This document shows positions 1 through 5,065 of a DNA stretch of 5,065 nt, one piece after another. This DNA is from Bacillota bacterium (GTDB lineage Bacteria; Bacillota; Clostridia; Tissierellales; Sporanaerobacteraceae). Made by a program: the position numbers and the translations under genes. Every line of letters starts with the position of its first letter. The first letter of the stretch is position 1. The stretch covers positions 1 to 5,065 of the forward strand of contig JAKPAR010000085.1 in the NCBI GenBank assembly GCA_029779375.1. Direction: 5' to 3'. The notes under the pieces are model-generated. The model had not been told where the DNA came from. It saw only the letters and a list, made by a program, of their open reading frames with translations, and did not search any database.

Positions 1-210
1 ATACCAAAGGGAAGTAGTATGGATCATCTAACACAGGCAGATATCCGTGTGGTTATGTCCCATGTGAATTCTTATACAAGAAAGAAGCTAAATGACCAAT
101 CTCCATTTGATGCATTCAGCTCCAGATATGGTTTTAAATTAATTAATGCATTAGGCATCGAGAAAATTAACCCTAATGATATTATTTTAAAACCAAACCT
201 AATCAAGTAA
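1..210 (+). CDS. IS30-family transposase, C-terminal fragment (5' end outside window)
   Basis: The reading frame is open from base 1 and ends at TAA 208-210, giving 69 residues. It begins IPKGSSMDHLTQ and continues with NDQSPFDAF, a short LG-containing helix and a PNDIILKP ending. This is the usual C-terminus of IS30-type DDE transposases, where (F/Y)xPKG(T/S)SMDHLT follows the catalytic Glu region and LNxRSPxExF comes near the end. The protein would cut and join the ends of its own insertion sequence. The three catalytic acidic residues lie upstream of the window, so activity cannot be judged. The ATG at base 19 is an internal Met of this motif, not a start. No frameshift or early stop is visible in the part present. 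The family call is by motif recognition and is fairly sure; the exact element is not identified. Confidence 0.86.
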   Translation: MPKGSSMDHLTQADIRVVMSHVNSYTRKKLNDQSPFDAFSSRYGFKLINALGIEKINPNDIILKPNLIK

Positions 211-249
211 TATAATTTATTGTCCGGGCTTTTCATATTAATTCTAGGG

Positions 250-269
250 GTCTAAATTAGTCTTACAAA
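250..269 (+). repeat. IS-end-like 20-bp repeat, copy A
   Basis: The sequence GTCTAAATTAGTCTTACAAA matches copy C (434-453) at 17 of 20 positions and copy B (414-433) at 16 of 20. It begins 39 bp after the transposase stop codon, a plausible place for the right inverted repeat of a compact IS. Its first bases also pair with 285-294 in an imperfect stem (245-254 with 285-294, one G-T pair). Confidence 0.5.
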
Positions 270-337
270 AAGTTTGGATTTTAGTAGACCTCTAAAAATT
301 ATGCCCAAGTTTAATTTTTATACTATAATTATAGCAT

Positions 338-364
338 AAAAACGAGCTATTAAAGCCCGTTTTT
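338..364. terminator. Hairpin terminator between IS transposase and pepV, better on the minus strand
   Basis: The arms 338-348 and 354-364 form an 11-bp stem around a 5-base loop, with A-T pairs outside and a CGAGCT/AGCCCG core. Read on the minus strand the one imperfect pair is G-U, and the T tract is the five T's of the 3' arm. Read on the plus strand the same pair is an A-C mismatch, but the arm ends in six T's. It lies about 100 bp past the pepV stop and 128 bp past the transposase stop, so it can end transcripts from both sides. Whether it belongs to the IS or to the original pepV tail depends on which repeat is the true IS end. Confidence 0.6.
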
Positions 365-413
365 TAAAAATTAAACTATTTTAAATTGTGTATTTTACTA
401 ATTTGTTGGATAG

Positions 414-453
414 GTCTAATTTAAGTTTACAAAGTCTAATTTAGTTTTACAAT
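414..453 (+). repeat. Tandem pair of IS-end-like 20-bp repeats, copies B and C
   Basis: Copy B (414-433, GTCTAATTTAAGTTTACAAA) and copy C (434-453, GTCTAATTTAGTTTTACAAT) lie head to tail with an exact 20-bp period and 17 of 20 identical bases. Both have the same orientation as copy A at 250. They end 9 bp before the pepV stop codon. Likely readings are the double transposase-binding site at the IS right end, or end remnants left by repeated IS insertion at one spot. The repeat is directly visible; its role is inferred. Confidence 0.6.
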
Positions 454-462
454 TGACCAAAT

Positions 463-1860
463 TTATTTTGCCAACTCATATAATGCTTTTGTATATATTT
501 TAGTAATTTTCATTAAATGTTCAATTGAAATATATTCATTCTTTTGATGAGCAACTTCTACTTGCCCTGGAAATACTGGTCCAAAAGCTACTGCATTATT
601 CATTGCCCTAGCATAAGTCCCTCCTCCAATAGTTATAGGTTCACTCTCCATATCTCCAGTTTCTTCCCTATAAACCTTCATAAGTTTTTCAACAAGTGGA
701 TTATCCTTTGGCACATACAATGGTTTCATCCCATCCTTATCTTCTACAAGAACAATATTTGTGCCATCTAAACTTTTTCTAATGCCTTCATAGACATCTT
801 CAGCACTAGATTTAATAGGATATCTAACATTTATTGAAAGTCTTATTTCCTCATCAGTAGTTTTAATAACTCCTGGATTAAAGTTTAATTTACCAGAAAC
901 ATCATCCTCAAATCCACATCCTATTTCTTCCCCATGATGTTTAAATGCTATTTTCTTATTATAAATATTTATAAAGTCGCATATGTCACAATGGCAATTT
1001 ATTATATTCCCTAAAAATGACATCAAATAAGTAATAGCATTTTCACCTTTTTCAGGAGTACTTCCATGAGCAGAAACGCCCCTTGCCTTTATTTTAACTA
1101 ATTCTCCTTTACGTTCCATAGAAAGATTATATCCTGTTTTTTCTATAAACTTTATCAATTTTTTATGTAGACTATCTATATCTCTTACTTTCAACAATGC
1201 TTCACAATAGTCTGGTACCATATTTACTGCATTTCCGCCATTTATAGACTTAATCTGTATGTCTCCACAAGATATATTTTCAAGTTTTTTAACTAAATCA
1301 AAAGCTATTATCCCTTTTTCGCCATGAATAACTGGGAAATCAGCATCGGGTGTAAAAGCCATGTCTGGAGCACTTTCATGTTCAAAATAATACTTCATAC
1401 ATCCCCAACCAGTTTCTTCATTTGTACCAATTATCATTCTAATTTTTTTATTTATTTTAACATTTGATTCCTTTATAGCCTTTATAGCATAAAGACTTGA
1501 TATAGCAGGTCCCTTGTCATCTAAAGTTCCTCTTCCAAAAATCTTTTCATCATGAATTTCTCCTCCATAAGGTGGGTATGTCCACCCCTCTCCTTCTGGA
1601 ACTACATCTACATGAGCCAATACGCCCACAGTTTCACTTCCTTCTCCAAACTCAATATATCCTGCATAACCATCTAAATTTTTTGTTTTAAACCCCATTT
1701 TACTACCTAAATTCAATATATATTCCAATGCTTTATATGGTCCTTCTCCAAAAGGCATTAAAGTACTACTTTCACCTTCAACACTCTTTATGCTCACTAT
1801 ATCTTGAGTTGATTTTATAATATCTTCTCTATAACTTTCGACCAAATCTACAAAATTCAT
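463..1860 (-). CDS. pepV: Dipeptidase PepV, M20 family zinc metallopeptidase
   Basis: Cytosolic dipeptidase that hydrolyses a broad range of dipeptides, the last step of peptide use. The protein has 465 residues counted from the ATG at 1860, close to the usual PepV length, with no signal peptide. Metal-site motifs are intact: AHVDVVP (His83, Asp85), GRGTLDDKGP (bridging Asp114), TNEETGWG (general base Glu148, ligand Glu149), TPDADFP (Asp172) and VEVAHQKNE near the C-terminus (His438). The lid domain, about residues 185-380, includes GVSAHGSTPEKGENA with His265, matching the substrate-binding His of PepV. A second ATG at 1861-1863 is directly upstream. AGGGAGG at 1868-1874 lies 7 nt from the 1860 ATG but only 4 nt from the other, so I chose 1860. 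The gene diverges from the ftsH-like gene and has its own promoter. The C-terminus (YELAK) looks native, so the neighbouring IS did not truncate it. Substrate preference within the family is not settled by sequence. Confidence 0.94.
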   Translation of the reverse strand: MNFVDLVESYREDIIKSTQDIVSIKSVEGESSTLMPFGEGPYKALEYILNLGSKMGFKTKNLDGYAGYIEFGEGSETVGVLAHVDVVPEGEGWTYPPYGGEIHDEKIFGRGTLDDKGPAISSLYAIKAIKESNVKINKKIRMIIGTNEETGWGCMKYYFEHESAPDMAFTPDADFPVIHGEKGIIAFDLVKKLENISCGDIQIKSINGGNAVNMVPDYCEALLKVRDIDSLHKKLIKFIEKTGYNLSMERKGELVKIKARGVSAHGSTPEKGENAITYLMSFLGNIINCHCDICDFINIYNKKIAFKHHGEEIGCGFEDDVSGKLNFNPGVIKTTDEEIRLSINVRYPIKSSAEDVYEGIRKSLDGTNIVLVEDKDGMKPLYVPKDNPLVEKLMKVYREETGDMESEPITIGGGTYARAMNNAVAFGPVFPGQVEVAHQKNEYISIEHLMKITKIYTKALYELAK

Positions 1861-1867
1861 CATATAA

Positions 1868-1874
1868 CCTCCCT
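1868..1874 (-). promoter_or_regulatory. Ribosome binding site of pepV
   Basis: AGGGAGG on the minus strand is a near-perfect Shine-Dalgarno. It sits 7 nt before the ATG at 1860 and 4 nt before the overlapping upstream ATG at 1863, which favours the inner start and a protein beginning MNFVDLV. Confidence 0.8.
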
Positions 1875-1924
1875 ATTAATTTCTTATATATTGTGTATCT
1901 TTGATAATTTAATACTTCACTTTC

Positions 1925-1953
1925 ATTATACCTTTACAAAATATTTCCTTCAA
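1925..1953 (-). promoter_or_regulatory. Sigma-A-type promoter of pepV
   Basis: On the minus strand, TTGAAG (plus coordinates 1948-1953, 4 of 6 to the -35 consensus) and TATAAT (1925-1930, perfect -10) are separated by exactly 17 bp. Transcription should begin near 1918, giving a leader of roughly 55-60 nt before the pepV start. I see no clear hairpin or operator in that leader. Confidence 0.65.
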
Positions 1954-2040
1954 CATTCTTCTTTTTATTTTTATATAACAAACACTTTCTTATGAATTTT
2001 AAAAAAAATAAATGGTTAAACTATTAATAGCAAAATATGA

Positions 2041-2050
2041 AAAGGTGGGG
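2041..2050 (+). promoter_or_regulatory. Extended Shine-Dalgarno that fixes the TTG start of the ftsH-like gene
   Basis: AAAGGTGGGG followed by AT aligns with the anti-SD complement AAAGGAGGTGAT at 10 of 12 positions and ends 5 nt before TTG at 2056. An in-frame TGA lies at 2038-2040, and the next in-frame Met is residue 114, within the AAA module. TTG 2056 is therefore the only start that retains the membrane anchor. Confidence 0.75.
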
Positions 2051-2055
2051 ATAGT

Positions 2056-3606
2056 TTGCAAAAGAAAAAAATAATTTTTGCTATATCTATATTGGGGATA
2101 GTTTTATCATCTTTCCTTTTTTATGATAAATATTTTCCAACTAATATTTTTCATCATATTACCAACTGGGACAGATTTTTAATCTGGGCATTGACTACAA
2201 TTTTTGTTATATACTATATACAGTTAGACTCAAATCCACAACTAGCCCCATTAGCTCTATCTAATGAAAAAGATGGCTCAAAAGAAAACAATAAGCCTAA
2301 TACTTCATTTAAAGACGTTGCAGGACTTGAAGAAATAAAAGAAGAGTTGCAAGAAACTATAGATTTTATAAATAACTCACAAAAATATACCAAAATGGGT
2401 GCAAAAATACCCAAAGGCATATTATTCTACGGTCCCCCTGGCACTGGCAAAACTCTTCTTGCCAAAGCTGTAGCTGGAGAAACAGATTCAACTTTTTTAT
2501 ATGCAAGTGGTTCAGAATTTGTTGAAAAATATGTAGGCGTTGGTGCTAAAAGAGTAAGAACCTTATTCGAAAAAGCTAAAAAAGAAGCTCCAAGCATAAT
2601 ATTTATTGATGAAATAGATGCTATTGGTGCAAAAAGAAATTTAGATTCTAACAACGAAAAAGATCAGACTTTAAATCAACTTCTAGCAGAAATGGATGGA
2701 TTCAATACCAGTGAGACAGTAGTAGTAATAGGTGCTACAAATAGACTTGATTTATTAGATGAAGCACTTCTTCGTCCTGGGAGATTTGATAGACATATTT
2801 ATGTGGGAAATCCAAACATCAAAGCAAGAGAAAAGATATTGGAAGTCCATACTAATAACAAACCTTTATGCAAAGATATTTCTATCCACGAAATAGCTAA
2901 TAAAACCCACGGACTTTCGGGTGCGGAACTTGCAAATATTGCAAATGAAGCAGCTATAATTGCCGTAAGAAAAAACAAAAACAAGATTGATAAAGATGAT
3001 TTCAATGAAGCCATTGAACGAGTGTTAGCAGGACTAGAAGTTAAAAATCCATCTATACTTTTAAAAGAGAAAAAGACTGTAGCCATTCATGAATCTGGGC
3101 ATGCATTAGTAAGCAAAATACTCAAAACCGATATGGTCCAAAAAATATCTATTGTTCCAAGAGGTCAAGCACTAGGATATGTTTTAAAATTTCCAGAAGA
3201 AGAAAGATATCTTATGACCAAAAAAGAATTGATGTCAAAAATCACAGGCCTCGTAGCAGGAAGAGCCGCTGAGCAAATAGTTTTCGGTGAAATAACTACT
3301 GGTGCAAAAGATGATTTAACAAAAGCTACTCAGATAGCACAAGAGATGGTATGTAGCTATGGAATGAGTAGTATTGGAAACATTTCTATTGATGAATATT
3401 ATGTAAAAAACAATTTTAATATAATAAAAGAAGAAATAAGAAAAATAATTGATGAATGCTACGAAAATGCCATAAAAATCATAGAAGATAATAAAATAAT
3501 ACTATTTCACATAGCAGATTTACTTATGAAACAAGAATCGATAACCAGCAAAGAATTGGATGAAATATTTAAGCAATATGAATCTAAAGTAAATTATGCA
3601 ACATAA
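2056..3606 (+). CDS. Compact FtsH-like membrane-bound ATP-dependent zinc metalloprotease
   Basis: AAA+ protease of the FtsH/Yme1 family: a hexamer in the membrane that unfolds and degrades membrane and cytosolic proteins using ATP. The product has 516 residues, against about 600-650 for typical bacterial FtsH. Order: membrane segment 1 (about 5-23), an outer loop of only about 17 residues, membrane segment 2 (about 41-56), a polar linker, then the AAA module. Motifs: Walker A GPPGTGKT 126-133, pore loop KYVG 158-161, Walker B IIFIDEID 181-188, arginine fingers Arg240 and Arg243 in LLRPGRFDR. The M41 protease follows, with zinc site HESGH 345-349 and third ligand Asp420 in TTGAKDDLTKAT. All catalytic residues are present, so an active enzyme is expected. 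Two parts are reduced: the extracytoplasmic domain (about 70 residues) is almost absent, and the stretch after YGMS (438) is about 15-20 residues shorter than usual. The housekeeping ftsH of Firmicutes normally lies by tilS/hpt, so this is probably a second paralogue. Its substrates are unknown. Confidence 0.92.
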   Translation: MQKKKIIFAISILGIVLSSFLFYDKYFPTNIFHHITNWDRFLIWALTTIFVIYYIQLDSNPQLAPLALSNEKDGSKENNKPNTSFKDVAGLEEIKEELQETIDFINNSQKYTKMGAKIPKGILFYGPPGTGKTLLAKAVAGETDSTFLYASGSEFVEKYVGVGAKRVRTLFEKAKKEAPSIIFIDEIDAIGAKRNLDSNNEKDQTLNQLLAEMDGFNTSETVVVIGATNRLDLLDEALLRPGRFDRHIYVGNPNIKAREKILEVHTNNKPLCKDISIHEIANKTHGLSGAELANIANEAAIIAVRKNKNKIDKDDFNEAIERVLAGLEVKNPSILLKEKKTVAIHESGHALVSKILKTDMVQKISIVPRGQALGYVLKFPEEERYLMTKKELMSKITGLVAGRAAEQIVFGEITTGAKDDLTKATQIAQEMVCSYGMSSIGNISIDEYYVKNNFNIIKEEIRKIIDECYENAIKIIEDNKIILFHIADLLMKQESITSKELDEIFKQYESKVNYAT

Positions 3607-3630
3607 AAGGTAGGAAATTTCCTACCTTTT
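3605..3630. terminator. Bidirectional terminator shared by the ftsH-like gene and thrS
   Basis: A perfect 26-bp palindrome with arms AAAAGGTAGGAAA and TTTCCTACCTTTT fills the gap between the two convergent genes. Each outer arm gives an A tract before and a T tract after the GGTAGG stem on either strand. The T tract is only four bases long, so strength may be moderate. The ftsH stop codon (3604-3606) and the thrS stop codon (3629-3631) both overlap the ends of the palindrome. Confidence 0.85.
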
Positions 3631-5065
3631 ACATCTTGCTTTTTATTTCTTCAACTACTTTATCTACAAATTTTTCCACTTCAATTTGACCCAAATCTCC
3701 TTCATCCCTCTTCCTTACAGATATCAATCTATTTTCCACTTCTTTTTCTCCAACAACCAACATATAAGGGATCTTCTGTAGTTGTGCTTCTCTTATCTTA
3801 TAACCTATTTTTTCAGTTCTGTCATCAACTTCTACTCTCATACCATTTTCTTCAAATTTCTTTTGAAGCTCATATGCATAGTCATTGAACTTGTCAGATA
3901 TAGGAAGTATGGAAATTTGAACTGGTGCCAACCATACAGGAAACTTTCCTGCATAGTGTTCAATAAGTATACCCATAAATCTCTCAATACTTCCAAGAAT
4001 AGTCCTATGAATCATTACAGGTCTTTGTTTCTCATTATTTCTATCTATATAAGTCAAATCAAACCTTTCTGGCATTTGAAAATCAAGCTGAATAGTTCCA
4101 CATTGCCAAGTTCTACCTATAGCATCTTCAAGATGGAAGTCTATCTTTGGTCCATAAAAAGCTCCGTCGCCTTCATTTACTATATAGTCAATGTTTTTCT
4201 CTTCTAATGCAGAAATCAAGTTGCTAGTTGCCAATTCCCATTGTTCTTCTGTACCCATAGAATTTTCTGGCCTTGTTGAAAGCTCTACATGATATTTAAA
4301 TCCAAATATGCTGTAAACATAATCTGCCAAATCAATGACTTTTATCAGCTCATCCTTTACTTGACTAGGTAACATAAATATATGAGCATCATCTTGAGTA
4401 AAGCTCCTAACTCTCATCAACCCATGAAGAGTTCCTGAAAGCTCGTGTCTGTGAACAAGTCCCAATTCTGCCATTCTTATTGGAAGATCTCTATAGCTAT
4501 ACATATTTGTCTTATAAACAAGTATGGAACCAGGACAATTCATAGGTTTTATAGCATACTGATTTTCATCTATTGTTGTAAAATACATGTTTTCCTTGTA
4601 GTGATCCCAATGACCTGATCTATGCCACAACTCCTCATTCAATATTATAGGTGTTTTTATTTCTCCATAACCTCTTTTTCTATGTTCTTCCCTCCAAAAA
4701 TCCTCTAACATATTTCTTATTACCATTCCCTTTGGATGGAAAAACGGGAAACCAGGTCCTTCTTCATGAATGCTAAATAAGTCTAATTCTCTCCCCAATT
4801 TTCTATGATCTCTTTTCTTTGCTTCTTCCAATCTCTCTAAATATTCATCTAAATCTTTCTTCTTCTCAAAACTAGTTCCATAGATTCTTTGAAGCATCTT
4901 ATTGTGTTCATCACCACGCCAATAAGCACCAGCTATACTCAAAAGTTTGAAAGCCTTAACTTTTTTAGTATTAGGCAAATGAGGCCCTGCACAAAGATCA
5001 ACAAAATCTCCTTGTTTGTAAAACGAAATAACTGCATCTTCTGGAAGATCTTCAACCAATTCTAC
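3629..5065 (-). CDS. thrS: Threonyl-tRNA synthetase, C-terminal three-quarters (5' end outside window)
   Basis: Cytosolic class II aminoacyl-tRNA synthetase that joins threonine to tRNA-Thr and edits mischarged serine. The frame is open to the right edge, giving 478 residues; about 157 N-terminal residues (TGS domain and start of the editing domain) are missing when compared with the ~640-residue family. Visible parts: the editing-domain motif DLCAGPH (the Cys and His matching E. coli C182 and H186); motif 1 region around GFPFFHPKG; zinc-site Cys in PMNCPG; motif 2 VHRHE with its Arg; second zinc ligand in DDAHIF; third zinc ligand in PVMIHRT; motif 3 GSIERF with its Arg; and the anticodon-binding domain in the last ~100 residues. 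Spacing of these residues follows the E. coli enzyme almost exactly. A TTG at 5057-5059 could be misread as a start but is an internal Leu codon, since the protein continues upstream as VEL. A T-box leader is common for thrS in Firmicutes but would lie outside the window. Confidence 0.97.
   Translation of the reverse strand, partial: VELVEDLPEDAVISFYKQGDFVDLCAGPHLPNTKKVKAFKLLSIAGAYWRGDEHNKMLQRIYGTSFEKKKDLDEYLERLEEAKKRDHRKLGRELDLFSIHEEGPGFPFFHPKGMVIRNMLEDFWREEHRKRGYGEIKTPIILNEELWHRSGHWDHYKENMYFTTIDENQYAIKPMNCPGSILVYKTNMYSYRDLPIRMAELGLVHRHELSGTLHGLMRVRSFTQDDAHIFMLPSQVKDELIKVIDLADYVYSIFGFKYHVELSTRPENSMGTEEQWELATSNLISALEEKNIDYIVNEGDGAFYGPKIDFHLEDAIGRTWQCGTIQLDFQMPERFDLTYIDRNNEKQRPVMIHRTILGSIERFMGILIEHYAGKFPVWLAPVQISILPISDKFNDYAYELQKKFEENGMRVEVDDRTEKIGYKIREAQLQKIPYMLVVGEKEVENRLISVRKRDEGDLGQIEVEKFVDKVVEEIKSKM

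Larger units (their letters stand above)
1..453 (+). mobile_element. Right-hand part of an IS30-family insertion sequence (right boundary uncertain)
   Basis: The transposase C-terminus is followed by non-coding, very AT-rich DNA up to the pepV stop codon. Within it are three similar ~20-bp sequences in one orientation (250-269, 414-433, 434-453). They are candidates for the terminal inverted repeat or subterminal transposase binding sites. The left end is outside the window, so the inverted-repeat match and target duplication cannot be checked. Two right boundaries are possible. One is near 270, which would give a short 3' tail typical of compact IS elements. The other is near 453-458, just before the pepV stop. 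I give the outer limit here. Confidence 0.55.

Noticed and set aside
323..336. Minus-strand extended -10 (TGCTATAAT) in the palindrome CTATAATTATAG, a possible antisense promoter towards the transposase
   Set aside because: No -35 element is found at the right spacing and the upstream DNA is the terminator hairpin; such matches arise easily in AT-rich palindromes.
250..453. CRISPR-like or operator array from the repeated 20-bp sequence
   Set aside because: Only three copies, uneven spacing and imperfect identity, next to a transposase; IS ends explain them better.
544..771. Plus-strand reading frame of 75 codons inside pepV
   Set aside because: It lies wholly antisense to the well-supported pepV gene, has no ribosome binding site and resembles no known protein.
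1933..2030. Plus-strand promoter for the ftsH-like gene (for example TATAAC 1974-1979 or TATTAA 2022-2027)
   Set aside because: Neither has a convincing -35 at 16-18 bp, and TTTACA at 1933-1938 has no -10 partner. A promoter must exist but I cannot place it.
1864..2055. Riboswitch, T-box or small RNA in the divergent intergenic region
   Set aside because: No stable hairpins, no T-box-like conserved sequence and no tRNA-like structure seen in these 192 AT-rich bases; only the pepV promoter and the two ribosome binding sites are supported.
2214..3086. Three minus-strand reading frames inside the ftsH-like gene
   Set aside because: All are antisense shadows of conserved AAA and protease motifs, with no recognisable family or start signals.
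3782..4207. Plus-strand reading frame of 141 codons inside thrS
   Set aside because: It is antisense to the conserved thrS catalytic and anticodon-binding regions; its composition is that of a reversed coding sequence, with no family match.
5057..5059. TTG as a start codon for thrS
   Set aside because: It is in the middle of the editing domain and the open frame continues to the window edge; ThrRS needs about 157 more residues upstream.

Overview
The window is AT-rich DNA from a low-GC Firmicute. The best guess is a member of Clostridia or Tissierellia. This rests on base composition, strong GGAGG-type ribosome binding sites, a PepV dipeptidase, a Firmicute-type ThrRS and an IS30-type insertion sequence. 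The species cannot be named from the sequence alone.

Layout, left to right: (1) The last 69 codons of an IS30-family transposase (1-210, plus strand) run in from the left edge. A 252-base AT-rich tail follows, holding three same-orientation copies of a ~20-bp sequence (one at 250-269, two in tandem at 414-453) and a terminator hairpin at 338-364. (2) pepV, a complete M20-family dipeptidase, lies on the minus strand (463-1860). Its stop codon is only 9 bp from the last repeat. It has a good sigma-A-type promoter (1925-1953) and ribosome binding site. (3) A 192-bp divergent intergenic region (1864-2055) separates pepV from (4) a complete ftsH-like gene on the plus strand (2056-3606), which starts with TTG behind an extended Shine-Dalgarno. 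(5) A 26-bp perfect palindrome (3605-3630) is a bidirectional terminator and includes parts of both flanking stop codons. (6) The 3' three-quarters of thrS (threonyl-tRNA synthetase) lies on the minus strand and runs off the right edge; its TGS domain, the start of its editing domain and any leader are outside the window.

The cellular genes do not form one operon: pepV and ftsH are divergent, and ftsH and thrS are convergent. A loose functional link is possible, because FtsH makes peptides from membrane and cytosolic proteins and PepV completes peptide turnover by cutting dipeptides. That is inference only. The most unusual gene is the FtsH homologue. It keeps all ATPase and protease motifs but almost lacks the extracytoplasmic domain, has a shortened C-terminal segment and carries tyrosine in the pore loop. 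It is probably a compact paralogue rather than the housekeeping FtsH. I see no clear evidence for a wholly new multi-gene system here.
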